Shown here: positions 47,411 through 61,648 of the stretch, piece by piece
Position numbering within the stretch: the stretch's first letter is position 1
Layout of the letters: every line of letters starts with the position of its first letter
From: Papaver somniferum
Taxonomy: Eukaryota > Streptophyta > Magnoliopsida > Ranunculales > Papaveraceae
Assembly: GCF_003573695.1 (NCBI RefSeq)
Contig: NC_039359.1
Span: 115,699,849-115,763,848, forward strand
DNA length: 64,000 nt
Direction: 5' to 3'
Translations under genes and position numbers: made by a program
Notes under the pieces: model-generated
Databases searched by the model: none
Told to the model about the DNA's origin: nothing
The model's input: the letters and a program-made list of their open reading frames with translations, nothing else

Positions 47411-50298
47411 AACAAAAACAAACCAGACCAAAAGTATCGAGGAATTTTGATTTTTGATTTTTAACTTTTCCACTCTCTCGAATCCTTGAGTCCGTGTGAT
47501 GATTCATTCAAAATGACGACATACCATATCTATTTGTGTTTCCATGCCAACCCTCCAACAAAAACCTGGTAATCACCGAAAGGGGAATTCAAGAACTGAA
47601 ACCCAGAACGTGAAATTTGATTAGATCACCCATGAGATTTTGAACAATTAGAGTAGCTAATTCCAGAATACTACTTCCACTGAAAAAAAGACTTGGATCA
47701 AGTTCGGTGAGAAATCTTAACTTAGTGCACACTAAATATTTGTGAAAATTCCTTAATTTTTTTTTGTTTTGATACAATCCTTAATTTAGTACGTGTGTTC
47801 CGGAAAGATTAGCATCATTAGGTGTTTGTTGAAATGCCATTTTTTTTTAAGTAAGTATAAATTGAAATGTATAGTCATGTGCATTGTTAATTGCGATCCA
47901 ACTATAGAGAAAACACTTCCATATTCCCCTTACTGTGTATATGTATATTGAATTGTTATCATAGGTTGATACTTGACATCATTGCCGACAATGTATGCCA
48001 AACCTCCTATACAATTAGCATTGGTAATTAGCTAATTCCGATATATATTCTTTTAAGTATAATGGGTTTTTCCAGTTTGTGCCAGTTTGTGGAGTTATGC
48101 AATGAAAAGTTTGTTCTGCATATCTCATTGTTAATTGTATAAGCATGAACGGTCTGTTTTGCACAAAGTTATGAGCATTAAATTCGAGTGAGTACAATGT
48201 ACACTCTTAATTAGTGAGTAATTTTAGGTTGTTGGATGGTAAACTCTATGTGGCAGGCGCATAGCGCGTGCGATTTTACTACGGTGAGTTAGTTAAAAAA
48301 TGATTTGTTATATCTCTTTTTGATGGAGAAGAAACTAATTAGATTCTGACCCAGGGTTAGATTAGTTTAAGATAAAGGAGTATGCAAGTGGGTTTAGATT
48401 TGGGTATTTAGATGAAGTGATATTGGAGCAAGACATGAAGAAAAATAATAATTTGCAGTTGTTCTGCAGAGGAAGAAAAACAAGAATGGACAAATAAGGA
48501 GGACAAGGAGGAAGAATCTGTGATATTAGGTAGGGGATGAGTTGAAAGGTAATGAATTTTCCTTGAAAATGTTCTTCAAAGGTGTATCTATCCTTTAAGG
48601 CATGTGATTTAGGGTCTGGGTTTTCAGGGAAAACTTGATTTTTCTGTAGAGGAATCAGTTGCTCAATATTTCCTTTGATGGATGGTATGGTGGATGCATT
48701 GGACAACAAGATTCGTCTTGCTGTTGCTTTTATAGCTTCTAAGATTGTTTATGATCAAGTAAGTTATTCTTCCTTGTTACCAATTCATGTACATCTGTGT
48801 TCATCTATTTTATTGTGTGGATCGAAAGCCATTAGTCCCATCAGGTTGTAAATTGTGTACCAGTGAAACCAAGTTGCTTGACCAACATTTGATATTATAG
48901 ATGCAGCCAAATTTATCCTCAGATTTGTTAGCATTCTGGCATGGTGTTTCTTCCTTAACGTTGAAGGCCACCAGATTGTCCGTGAAGAAAGACTTGAGAT
49001 GTTATTGTGTGGGTTTATTTGGTTGCACTCGGGATATTATTGGGATGAGATGTTGTTGGTCGATGCTCCATATTTTTTGCTTGCATATAATAGATAGTTT
49101 GTACCATATTATAGATATTATAAACAGTTGGTTACACATTCCAACTCAATTAGAAAAGCCTTTCCCCTAGGAAAAATTGTATCAGACTACCAACACAAGA
49201 ACATTCAACGTAGTGCTGCCCTAGCTATATCTTTTTTAAGTTTCAGATATTTTCTGACAGTATTCATGATTTATACTGAAACCATGCAAGCAACCTGAAA
49301 TGTTTATGGTGTTACGACTATATCTTTTTAACTGTTGAATGGAGGTCAGAAATACTTCTATGCATGGAGCTGTTTATGTTGTTACGACTTAAAACAATGT
49401 GAGGAGGCTTTGCCGAGCCAATGAAAATTTCTTCCTTCCATGTTGCAATTTTTTTAAGTGGAATTTGCTTTTGTTGATTTGGTCAGACATGCTTTTTGTT
49501 TGATTATAGAGATGATAGTGTTGATGGCGTGCACAGATTGCATATTTATTAATGTAAATGTGCTCAAATTAGGCATCACACCAGCTACTCTTTCTCTCTT
49601 AGATTTTAATCCCTATACTTTGCCACTTTATCCCCCATACCCTGCATAATTTCTGGACAATTTGGTACAAAGAAATATATTCGTCTTAGTTGTAAGACTT
49701 ATATGTAAGGTTTTTAGACTACTTGATACTTACTTTATATGCAAGTAAATAAGGATTTGGGGTGAGAATAATCTCAAAGAGGTAACCAAGACAAATTATA
49801 AAAACCCACCAGGCATGGCTTTCCGGAAAACAGAGGACAAATGGTACTTTGCCAAGCATCAAGAGATATAGAGAGAAAATCATAAACACATTTTTGTATC
49901 GTTATTAAACACATTACCATATCTCAAAGGCATGTATTCATCATATTATATTGGTGCAGTTGCAGTTGTTTTAATGGTGAAACTATTCTGGCGAGTTCTG
50001 GATCTATAGATCAATTAATTCACCTTTGTACTTCCCGTGAGGATAATTATTATGATGAACGATGCCATGATGCCATGTGATGGGGGTGGGACTTCCGGCG
50101 GTTGCATGAAATGTATGGCAGGCGCATCGCGCATGCATGCTATACTAGTCCCTATAAATGGAGGTTGTAATATTGTTTATTCTGCACATTGAATAAAAAT
50201 TCTTCCTCTCTTTCCCTACTTTTCTATCTTTCACACTAGTTGTTGGATTAATTGTTTTAACTTGGAGAACAAAAAACATATTGTGTTGAAATTATATA
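47411..50298. other. Mostly featureless AT-rich DNA, copy B
   Basis: Counterpart of 13202-16097, including the possible exon pair (second exon at 48901-49170). Nothing further is supported. Confidence 0.4.
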
Positions 50299-50666
50299 CT
50301 CCCTCCGTCCCACTATTAAGTGACCTAGTTTAAGTTTGCACAATTTTTAAGGCAAGCAAGGAAAAAGAGTATATTTAAGCATTTTTTATAATTATATCCT
50401 TATAGATAATAACTAGTGAAATTTTGAAATGATTTATCTCTCAAATTACACCACGGATGTTCGCAAACTTCATACCATTGAAAAGCATTTTAAAACACCT
50501 ATGTAACGAATATAAACATGTCTATCAAATTATGCATATTTCTTATATTTCTTATAATCAATTAAAAGGATAATTTTAGAAATATCTTTTGTTTAGTGAT
50601 ATAGGTCACTTAATGGTGGGACAAAATCTAAAAGTAAATAGGTCATTTAATGGTGGGACGGAGGAG
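50299..50666 (+). mobile_element. Stowaway MITE, copy B
   Basis: 368 bp with the same ends; one G is lost in the right terminal GACGGAGG run. TA flanks both sides. Confidence 0.95.
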
Positions 50667-51475
50667 TATTTAATTTATAATTAACGAAATACATATTCTA
50701 TTTTAAAACACTAGATTTTATGATAGATTATATATGTATATATTTGGACATTATAATACAAACAAAGGAAAAGAAAAATAAATTTTGCAATATAGCTAAC
50801 TGTTTGTTAGGATTAGCCAATAAGAATATCGTTTTGACTCAATAGGAATATGCTTCAAAAAAAAGTTTAAAGTTAATTGTTTGTCAGCATTAACTGTTCT
50901 AACTGTTTGTTAGTAGTTAAGTAAATTATCTAAAAGAGGAGGAGCAGAACTGACTAGAAGCGGGAGAATAACAAACTGGTCTGACTCCGCATAAGACAAA
51001 GACCTTCTGAACTCAAACTTCCAATTTCTATTTTCCGTGATATGCTCAGCAAGACTTGTGAATTTGAATTTATCTGATTTGCAAAGCAAAGGGAAGCTTT
51101 ACGTGACAAAGTATTATCAAGTCATCTGTCATGCCAAAGGACATAAGTAAACCAGAATGTAAACTGAAAGTTGAGTTAGCTGACAGATTCTCATATTGAC
51201 TCAAGTATTGGGGGAAAGAACAACAACATAGCAACAACATGATAGAGATAATTGCGGAAAATAAGAACGACACAATAGATTCATAATCTTACACATAAAG
51301 ATACATATTCATTACACACACGGAGATGATGAGAGGCAATACAACAGATTAAAAGGAAAAAAAAACACTAAGAACACACACTTGCACACACATTTATATT
51401 AATTACCACAACGACAATAACAACAACAATAAAATCATCACCCCTATGATTGCCTCACCAGAGGAGGCAATCAAA

Positions 51476-51694
51476 TCAATAATTTAAGCAATAGGAGGAG
51501 GAGGAGGATGTGGGTTTTGGTCGCCTTGAGGGGTTTTTTTTGCCACCAACGCTTTGGCCGCCTAGTGGGGGTAGGGGGTTTCTTGATATCCTGCTTCTTT
51601 CCACTTGCTTCTCGTCCGGGTGTTTATTGAGACCTTCATAATAAGTGGTGTCATGAATGGTATTTCCTGTTAGACCTATGTTTTTCTTCGACAT
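51476..51694 (-). CDS. Small ORF family member 2, copy B
   Basis: Same 72-aa translation as 17282-17500, intact. Confidence 0.45.
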   Translation of the reverse strand: MSKKNIGLTGNTIHDTTYYEGLNKHPDEKQVERSRISRNPLPPLGGQSVGGKKNPSRRPKPTSSSSSYCLNY

Positions 51695-51949
51695 TCTTTT
51701 TATTTGAATTTGTTTTTAATTCTTCCGATTCTCTAACTCTCTTTCTCTAACTCTCAAACTCTCTCTATGTTTTGCTCCAACTCTTTTCGCTCTTTCTGTT
51801 TGCTCCAACTCTTTTATGTTTTGCTCCAATTCTCTTCACTTATTCCCCTTTATGTAACCTAAAAGAGAGGTTAAAAAAATTACTTTTCATTTCTTTTTAA
51901 CTTAATTTTAATTTTAAAATTACTCTCTTTTTTTAACTTAATTGTTAAA

Positions 51950-52071
51950 ACGGATTTTTTAACAATTAAAAATAATTGTCAGAATAATTATCATTTATCT
52001 TTATATTTGACCAAGTGTTTTTGCTTGGAGAACAAAAAAACATATCGTGATGAAAATATACATTTAACTTA
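51950..52071 (+). repeat. 122-bp direct repeat, left arm, copy B
   Basis: Pairs with 52699-52820 around the nuclease-like ORF, as in copy A. Confidence 0.9.
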
Positions 52072-52088
52072 ATCGTTACTCTTTTCAG

Positions 52089-52571
52089 TTCTGTTATCGG
52101 GCTGGGGTGCCTGCACGGAAAGAGGTGGACTTGGGTCTTCTTGTGAACAACAGTACTTCCCTGAGACCGGCAGATGTTCTTGTGCGCAATTGGGATAACG
52201 GTCGGGACGTTTGCTTCGATGTAACGATTGTGTCTCCCTTTGTTGGGAGTAATGGTCGTACTTTGGAGGGGGGACAGGCTATCAAGGATGCCGTCAGTCA
52301 CAAAAATACCAAGTATTTGGAAAAATGCACTGCGCAAGGATATGGGTTTGGTGCTTTGGCTTTCACTACTCTGGGTGAACTTGGTGACAGAACAATAAAC
52401 TTCATTCAGCGGCTTCGCAACTATATAGCTAGTCATGATGCTAACGTGCGTGTAGGTGATTTCCTTTTTCATAGGTTGAGTATGGTAGTTCAAAAAAGAG
52501 TTGGAGCCCAGCTTGTTGCTAGGCTTCCGACTAGTTTCTTGTCTAATGAGAATTCTTTCGAATTTGATTGA
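52089..52571 (+). CDS. PD-(D/E)XK-like retroelement domain ORF, copy B
   Basis: Intact, with the same translation as 17898-18380. No indel in about 480 bp, while AT-rich flanks have several. Confidence 0.5.
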   Translation, partial: FCYRAGVPARKEVDLGLLVNNSTSLRPADVLVRNWDNGRDVCFDVTIVSPFVGSNGRTLEGGQAIKDAVSHKNTKYLEKCTAQGYGFGALAFTTLGELGDRTINFIQRLRNYIASHDANVRVGDFLFHRLSMVVQKRVGAQLVARLPTSFLSNENSFEFD

Positions 52572-52698
52572 ATATTTAAAAGGTAATAAAATATATGCCG
52601 TATCTACGCATTGCCTAAAATATAACCTTTCAAAATAAGGAATATATATTTAATTATCAAAACAATTATCATCTTAATTTTGTTTTTTCAAATAAAAA

Positions 52699-52820
52699 AC
52701 GGATTTTTTGACAATTAAAAATAATTGTCAGAATAATTATCATTTATCTTTATATTTGACCAAGTATTTTTGCTTGGAGAACAAAAAAACATATCGTGAT
52801 GAAAATATACATTTAACTTA
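52699..52820 (+). repeat. 122-bp direct repeat, right arm, copy B
   Basis: Counterpart of 18509-18630. Confidence 0.9.
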
Positions 52821-53330
52821 ACAAGCTAAATAAATTAATTAAAATAACTAGATACCTATTTATATTTTGAAACACTAGATTTTATATATATTAGATATAT
52901 ATTTGTTTCTTTTTTGGGATTACAATAAAAATAAAAGATAAGAAAAACAAGTTTTACAGTATAGTTATTTGTTTTTAGGATTAGACAATAAGAATATTTT
53001 ATTTTGACTACACAAAGTTGTTCTTAATTAATTTTTCAACTCAGTTACAAGGAGGGAAATATGTATATAATTAGTTCGTAACTCGAGTCCCAGTGTTTTG
53101 CTTATGATGATATTTATGTAAGTTTTCAAGTGGCTTACCAATTCGTATGGCTTCCTTCTCTTGATCGTGTCGGATCTGTATTTAAATAACATCCACCGGC
53201 ATGTAATAGATCGAATGATAGAAACAACTCAAATGGTTCAAATGAAATAAGAGAGTCAAAACCTTGGGGGGAGGGAATATGATGACTTTCTAAATAGGGG
53301 TCTATAAACTAGTTACTTGTTAACAATGAC

Positions 53331-55891
53331 TCTTTTTTTTCTTTTTCTTTTTTGATGCAAAAGAGAAGGAATTTATGTTGAAGAAATCTCAAATGTCTGA
53401 CATAATAAAGGACTCCAAAAAAGAAGGATATTGGATAAACCATGAACTAGACACTCCCTTTTTACGGGCATACTTAGATAATTCATCCACACACTTATTT
53501 CTTATTTTTTTTGTGTATGTACAAGTCCAACTATCAAAATAAACCAGTAAAGCTTGAATGTCTTCAGCAATGCCTCTAAACTCCCATGGTATAGCTGATT
53601 AGGCTGGAAATATGTCTTAAGCACTATCTTCTTCCACCCAAGAGATATAGCCCACTCCACGGCCTCCAAAACTGCGACACACTCAGGATATTTAAAGCTT
53701 GGAACATTACTGAAAGTTTTGCATCTTGAAGCTATGTGTGTACCTGCACAGTTTCTTATTATTAGACCATATCCACCATTTATAATAACCAAACAAAAAG
53801 AAGCATCTCAACTGATCTTAACAAAATCATTCAATGGGGGAGACCATTTAGGCAGAATATGAGTAGAGATTGCTTTACTAGTTTTCCCTGGAAACACTAG
53901 CATAGTTATTGAGGAACTGAATAATCTAATTCATGAGTTGTTGTCTGGAGATGAGTTTATTTCTGAAGACTAAATCGTATCTGCACTTCCAAAGATGTCA
54001 AGCAATAGCAACCATTTTGTTTATCATAGTGTCATCAGCTGCAAACTAGCTTAGTATCCAGTCGTTCATACTAGTAAATTGTCCTTCACTGCGCCAGTAG
54101 TGTACTATTGAACCAGGTTTCCCTTGCAAATGGATAATACAGAAGCATACGAAGACCAGTTTCATCAACAGTTCTGCATCTGTTGCGCTTATCCTCTTGC
54201 TTGAAATCCATGTTCAATCTTTCTTAGATGGGAGAATATCCTTCATACACTTCTAGATAAAGATATTGATTCTAGGAATAAACTTTAATGACCAAATCTT
54301 CTTCCAAAATGAATTTTGTGAAGTATGGTACATGTCCACTCCATGATGAGACTTCTCATTATTATAGAGGGCATAGTAAGCAGTCTTCATTGTAAAAGTT
54401 CCATTTTTAGTTAAGTCCACACTAGCTTGTCCTTACTTCTCACAAGTATTCTCCTATTAAGAATAAGATGAGCAATGTTGTTATCAAACAAACTATTAAA
54501 TCAGATCAGACTTCCAACAATTGTTACTTGAATCAATGAGCTCAGAGACATGAGTAACTGCCTGTGAATTAGTGACTGTTGAAGAAGAAACTGGAACTCC
54601 ATCTAAGCCTACAACCCACTTATCTTTCCATATTAAGATTTTTTTACCATCACCGAGATACCAAAAATTGTGCCTTTTTATAAAGTCAAATTCATTACCG
54701 ATACTTCTCCAGCTCAAAGTAGAATCGTTTTTCTTAGAACAGTGAAGGGGAGATACATTCTTGAAGTACTTGGCCTGCATAGAAGAAGGGAATACTGTGT
54801 CCTCAACAATGCGTAATCTCCAAGATGGTTCAGCCAGAAGATCATGATTAAAACACTGGACATCCCTGAAATTAAGACCCCCATCTGAATAAGTTCTACA
54901 AATGCCCTTAAAGGAAGTTAGAAAAACTCCTTTCTTTGGTGGTTTGTTCCACCAAAATCTTCATTGTATAGATTTCATCTTCTTAATAGTTTCTTCAGGC
55001 AACTTGAAAGAACTCATTTGATGGACAGGTATAGTATTAAGAACGTGTTTAATCATCACAGATCTATCAGCCAGTGATTGCATTTTCCCATTCCACTTTG
55101 ATAGTCTATGAAGCATATTATCGATAAGATGATTAATAGAGACTTTCTTTTATTTTCACCTAAAAAGAGTGAAACACCAAGATACCTTTCATTAGGATCC
55201 GTGGGTTTTACTTGCAAGAGACTGATGATGGCTTCACAAGCACCCTGACTCAAGTTTCTGCTAAAAGAGATGCTTGATTTCTGCTAGTTAAGAAGTTGCC
55301 CTGATGATAAAGAAAAGACCTCCATAATTTTTTGCAGCTGGTTAATATTATGGCTTGCATAAAGATTAAGCATTTATCCGCGAATAGTAGATAGCTAATT
55401 TGTGGATCTCTTTGTGTAATTTTCATACCCTTTATCTACTTTGTCCGTTATGCATCCACTATAGCACGTGAAAAAACTTCCATTAAAATGATGAAATAAG
55501 TAAGGTGAAATGGGATCACCTTGACGAATCCCTCTTGAAGGATGGAAAGAAGAATATGGAGAACCATTAAGAAGGACATAAAATTTTGTAGTACTAATAC
55601 AATAGTATAGTGGACACCACTGATCACCAAATGTCATTTTTTTCATGACTGCAATGAGATTATCCCACTCTATACTATCAAAGGCTTTTGACATGTGAAG
55701 CTTTAATGCCAAGTGACTGGTGCCTTTTTTCTTTCGTTTCAGAGTATGCATAATCTTATGAGCAAGAGATATGTTATCTGAAATCAATCTCCTAGGTACA
55801 TATGCAGACTAAAGAGGAGAAATCACCTTATTAAGAATGGTCTTCAATCTTCCATTAGCTTTGAAATTAACTTGTATAAGTCTTGATTTCT
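53331..55891 (-). mobile_element. 5'-truncated L1-type LINE, copy B
   Basis: Same insertion as 19151-21715. The RNase H frame (53402-53792) has lost a base in a T run, and the linker frame (54412-54780) has an indel near 54500. The reverse transcriptase frame is longer than in copy A. Confidence 0.85.
55056..55891 (-). pseudogene. LINE reverse transcriptase domain, copy B
   Basis: Counterpart of 20881-21715. Here the segment from ISDNISLAHKIM through SKAFDSIEWDN to [14 protein letters not shown] is one open frame of 130 codons (55787-55395), showing that the break in copy A is a one-base loss. The FADK catalytic change is shared, so it predates the duplication. Confidence 0.87.
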
Positions 55892-58890
55892 AGTCTACTT
55901 ATAGTTATGTCTCGAATTAGGATAGAATGTGTAGTTGAGATTTAGACTTCACGACGTTAATCGATTGAAGATGAAGATATACTGAGGAGAGCTTGGAGGA
56001 AATTCATCAACAAAAGGTATGTGGAGACTAAAACTTATCTATCACTCAGAAGTCTATTATATTCTATCTCCTAATGAGACTAAGTCGTATAGCTATATAG
56101 ACTTTTATATTATACACATTTGATATTTCGAGCAGAGTTTAACTCGGTTATCTATTTCTCGAAATATGTGTTGGAAGCTTTTTGCTTTAGCTACGTTCAT
56201 CATATTCTTGACGAGTTTAGTTGGAAATAATTTATTTGTTGGAAACTAAATAATAAGTCAAAAGATGATCATGTGAAAATTGTCTCGAAACATCTTACAT
56301 GATTTGTGTGAGACAAATCCATTGACTTCATCCCGTGTCTCAATCCTGAGAGTTTCAGTATTTTCTGATGTGCGTTCGAGCAATATCTTGGATTTTCAGA
56401 AGAGTTTGATCTTTGACTGAAATTCTTGATTTTACTCAAATGAGAAAGTAGAACTTTGCTCGTTCGATCATATTTTGAGAATATTAAAATAATAATAATA
56501 TTTTAATATTTTTCATGAGTAGCCTAGTCTCTCATGTGACCATTTGATTTTGCTTTTTCATGGTTTGAGCAATATTTGAGAAAATATGAAGAAACCATGA
56601 TTTTTGCTCAAACTGAGGAGTTTCATGAGATGAGGGAAATAATAATTATGAAAGACTAGGGATTGTAAAGCATGGGACCGTCCAAGGCTAGGTTGCCCGG
56701 TCCCGCAATATTTTTCCCTTTTATTATTTTTCATGAAACCGTGAAAATATGGAGAAACCGTGAGTTTTGCTCAAACAAGGAAAGTTGCTCAAATGAAGGA
56801 GTTTTCATGAGTTCATGAAAATAAGAAAATAATAATAAAAAATAGAGGGAAGAGGCATGGGTACCGACCATGGTGGCATGACCGGCCAGCCGGTGGGCCC
56901 GGTCCCTAGGCGCCTTTTATTATTTTTATATTATTTTCTCTCTCATGTTTTGTGTAGGATTCCTCATTTGTCCATATTTTTGAATGCTCGTTCGTGCATC
57001 ATTGTTGAGTACACTTGCACCATTTTATGGGGCTTACTCAGTGATAGTCCAGATGCCCGGTTGTTGAGTATTCATTACTAATTCATGAAATTCAGTGGAG
57101 AATGATTCATGAAACCGAGTAATAAAAGTGAGTAGTTTTTTTATTATCAATCCATAGGATCAGCCGTGGATTCGGCCATGAATTTGGAATAATAAAATGA
57201 GTATTACCATTCCATGGGATCGTGGATTCGACCATAAAATCGGAGTAATAAAATTATCTTTTACCATTCCATAAGATCAGCCGTAGATTCAATCATGAAA
57301 TTGGAGTAATGAGATAAAGTACATTATCTTCTAGGAATTCAGTGGTGAATGTCACGGTAGAATTAATCTATTGCAGAAGGGATATTAGTCAGTTAAAGCT
57401 TCATACCCGTTCTGAAAGGTGTATAGTCAGGAAACAGCGAGTGTTGCCGATGTTCTGAAGGCGTTTTTCCCTCTCAACAATCATGTATGGAGAACCGCCT
57501 GAATCTATACACGGTCTCTCTACATAGTCAGGGAATAGTGAGTGTCACTGACGTCGTGGAGGCATTAATGCTCTCAATCTTACGGAGAACCGCCCAATCG
57601 TTCTTCTATGTAGAGGGGGGTCTTTCTATGTAGTCAGGGAACAACGAGTATCACCGACGTCCTGAAGGCGTTAAGTTCTCAATCATACGGAGAACCGCCC
57701 AATTATGTTATTCTACATAGAGGGGCATGATGAAATGTGAGGCATCGAACGCTCAGCTAGTGGAAGCCTTTCGAGATACATATTCATCATGGCTCGTAAA
57801 ATGTGAATCGTCACATGCCTGAAGCCGTGTCAGAACATGCAGTATCATGATTTTACGATTGACCTTTGTTGAAAATCCACCATCAAAATTAAGTCCCCTG
57901 CTTAGTGAGGGACAATCATGTTCTGCGGTAAGCATTAGATGGTGATTTTCAGTCGACGAGATCGGTGGTTGAACTCAGTCGTACAAAGGTTTTCAGAATC
58001 CCTGATTTGCTCCAATGGTGTCACGTACGAGCAAATGTTCAGGTGAGGACCCTGATAGTATGATAGAGTGTTATTCCGTGAGCATGGATAGATGAGGCAC
58101 TGCTGAATTGGACGGTCAGACGTTCAGTTTGGTCGGTTTAGCGTTTGCGGTACCAGGCCCAAAAGAAAAAATCTTTGTTTTAGGAATAGGCGTTCGTTCA
58201 TTTGTTTAAGAAACAAACAATGATCCCTAACATAAGAGAGAGTTTTTTTTTATTTTTTTAAATCTGTGAGATTTCACAAAATGGAATAAACTCTCGTTTC
58301 AAAGGTGGATGCTCGTACGAGAGAAAAAAGTTTTTTTTTTTTTAAATAGACGTGCATCTGTTAGTAATAAATTTTTTGTTTATGAGCTTTCATGAAAAAA
58401 TTTATTTTCGATATGTGAGCTTTTATAAATTTTGAAAATATACTCGTTTCAAAGACGGATGCTCGCGCGAGGGAGCAATATATATATATATATATAGATA
58501 TTCAAATTTACGTGAGTTTCACGTTAAAATATATTTTTGTAAAATCAATGTTTTAATTTTGAACAACTGTTGAAAGCAGACAATTATACATGGTGAAATA
58601 ATGTATGTATGTGAGTTTTCACAATTACAGAATGGACGTCTGTCCAATTTTTGAAAAATCAGTGAATGTTCACACAGTAAAATTTATGTAAAATCAATTT
58701 TGATTTTCAGCAATTGTTAGAGGTAAACAACTTTTGATAAAATGTTGTTTGTTGGATTCTGTGATTTGTCAATGTATGCACAAAACCAAGAAATGTTCAC
58801 TTAGTGGGAGTGGCTCACAGAGTGAAAATGATGTGAATTGCTCACATGATAGTAGTTTCGTGAATCGCTCACAGTTTTATAAAAATCATG
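55892..58890. other. Repeat-derived non-coding region, copy B
   Basis: Counterpart of 21716-24733, with the same degenerate tandem groups (for example the 105-bp units at about 57420-57720) and an (AT)n run at 58478-58496. Scattered substitutions as well as indels distinguish it from copy A. Confidence 0.5.
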
Positions 58891-59166
58891 TCATGATTTA
58901 GAATAATGTATTTTATTCATCTCTGCAGGTTTCAAGAGACGAACAAATTCTAGGGATTTTGCGTCATAATTACTACAGTTAGTGAAATTGTAAACATGTA
59001 AGAATTGAGAGTTACCATTTTTGTAGACGCTGATGTGAGCACCTTTATTATTTTTGTTGTGCTTTAATTCCACTGCTTTGATGAAGTTTGCATCTACGTA
59101 TGATATACCGAAGCAGGAATGTTGTATGGACGTCACAACAACATTGCAGGAATGACTGATTCCCAT
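58891..59166 (-). CDS. Uncharacterised 91-aa ORF, copy B
   Basis: Same length as 24734-25009, beginning MGISHSCNVVVTS; several amino-acid differences near the N-terminus. Confidence 0.25.
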   Translation of the reverse strand: MGISHSCNVVVTSIQHSCFGISYVDANFIKAVELKHNKNNKGAHISVYKNGNSQFLHVYNFTNCSNYDAKSLEFVRLLKPAEMNKIHYSKS

Positions 59167-61397
59167 AACGACACTTCCAAATATGATACTTCCAGAGACA
59201 TCTCTACAGATGCAACTTTAAGAAATGGTGCTTCTGGGACCTCTGAGTGATGGTGAGAGATCCTTCATACTGAGTTGTACTCCTGGTTATTTCATTAACT
59301 TTATCACAGGATGATCATGTAGTGAGATCACAAATCAATTGTAGACTTCACGGATGGAAGAAAGTCTTCGGGGCGGAGAACCCAACAGTAAGGACTATAG
59401 GATGTTAGTAAATGACGTGCAGTCCCCAGTCGTTTCTTTGGTGAGTTTTCGATGTTTCTCCGTCATGACTTTTCTATCCGTACAATTAGGATCAAAACAA
59501 ATGTTTGTTAATCTCAGAATTTTGCTCCCATTGATCATTGTCAGTCTTCATCTTCCTCCTGGGCAAACAATTCAGGAATCCAGCACCGATGAGGGAGTTG
59601 ATGTAAGTATCTTTTCGTGCAAGAGATCATGGCATCTCCTTGAATGAAGTAATAATAATGTTGATGATGTATCCAGGAGGAGATTTTGTGGATGAACAAA
59701 GTATTGACAATGCTCATTCTTCCTTGGAAAATGGGTGAGACGGAGATTCTCAAAACCCATGACCGAATGAAGAAAATAATGCTACTAATGGTGATTCCGG
59801 CAATATTGATCCTTGTGAACGGTTTAGAGACCCCTCATGTAAGTATTACCATGTACTTTCTTCATAGAAGTATGAAATTGATGATTTGGGGATGAATAAG
59901 TGAGAACCCACATGAACGAATGAGAAATTTTGCGTCACCAGAAAAATCCAGACTTCAGTCTTTCAGTAAAAACTTTGTGGAATCTTCGTCCGATGTCGGA
60001 TTTTCGCGATCTACCCATGTTTTTTCATGCCCAGGAAATTTCAAGGTTTTTCAAAGAATATTTTTGAGTTTCTAGCATGTTTAGGGACCGAAATAGGCGA
60101 GACAGTAAACTTCCAGGAGACTTCCAGACATTTTTCAGCTGGCATGTAGTCCAATGTTTTGGCCACATCTCTTTGCTCGTTTCTCCAATTGCTGTGAATT
60201 TTGGATATGTTGTAGAAAGAATCTATACGAAGAGAATGGTATATGAACCATCCCTAGATTCTTCACCAATATCTCCCAGCTCGTTGTTTTGTGAAGGACA
60301 GTGTAAAATCATCTCAGACGAGCTTGTTGTAAAACACTCTTGTTGTGTCTTTGGACCATTCGCTTGTGCCTTGAACGGTTGGTGAAGTATTTCAATGTAA
60401 TTGATTCATTTGAGATCAGGACCCCTTGATTGATACATGAGCATGGTGCTTGCATCCATCTTGTTTTTGTCAGTGGTAGAAACATCACTTTTGAAACCAT
60501 GGTCACGGGACCATAACTGAGGTTGATCTCAAGAGGGGATGATGTAATGACCATGGTTTCATGTCCCGGTGGTAGCATTAATTTTATGATGAATGATCAG
60601 CACATGAGAGTCTGGTTCCACGGTGTTTGTGGATGAAAAACGTTTCTGCTGTTTTCGGTAATTTCATGTGTTTGGGTGAGAAACGAGTCTAAACCCTAAA
60701 CAATGTACTGCACGGGAGTACTTTTGATTCGAGAGATCAATATGTACAATCCTGGCCTAAACCAAGAAATGACCATTCCAGGCTTGCTTCGGTCACAAAG
60801 TGAAGGAGAAGGGCTGTTCTTAGGGAGGGAAGCGAAGAAAGTTTTGAGACCAGAATAGTTGATTCTGGAAGTGTGGGTGTTTTGTGACTTGTATCAGAAA
60901 GTTGAACGGGCTAGCTGAATGAAATCTATCAGATGATTTCTGGATGTGGTATTGTTATCCTGACCAAAACTTGTCGTTTGGTGGAAAATAGGTGACACCT
61001 ATTTATACAAGTTGCAACAAAACGTACCCTGGTCTCGTGGGAAGTGGAAACGATTGAGTGGTGGAAGAAGGGAGTAACGGGTAACGCCTGGAATTTATGT
61101 TCCCATAATGAAGGATACGTTTACACCATTATTTCTTTCCATTACTAACCGCCCCGCTTTATGACACTTTCTGTAACGGGCGTATTGCATGCCGCCTGCT
61201 GCAAACCGCCAGACCAATACCCTGATGAGTATCCCCCAGTTTGTGACATGTTTTGATGTCTCGAGTGTTTTCGTGGAAAACATATAGCACTTTGCTACGT
61301 GTGGCAAGTTTAGAATTGAAAGGCTTGCCGTAGGTAAATAGCATATGTGATGCTAGGCTCGTTTTGGCTAGTCGAAGTGGCGCCAACAGTAGTGCAT
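59167..61397. other. Repeat-derived region, copy B
   Basis: Counterpart of 25010-27247. Differences from copy A cease after about 60050. Confidence 0.45.
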
Positions 61398-61648
61398 AAT
61401 GGCATGCCAGGGGTTGCGGCATGGTGGCATGCCAGCGGCCACGGCATGGTGGCATGACAGTGGCTGCGGCATGGTGGCATGCTAGTGGCTGCGTCATGGT
61501 GGCATGCCAGTGGCCGAGGCATGGTGGCATGCCAGTGGTTGCGTCACGGTGGCATGCCAGTGGTTGCGGCATGGTGGCATGCCAGTGGCCGTGACATGGT
61601 GGCATGCCAGTGGTTGCGGCATGGTGGCATGCCAGTGGTGTTGCGGCA
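61398..61648 (+). repeat. 25-bp minisatellite, copy B
   Basis: Same length and unit order as 27248-27498. Identity of a variable-number repeat between the copies is notable. Confidence 0.93.
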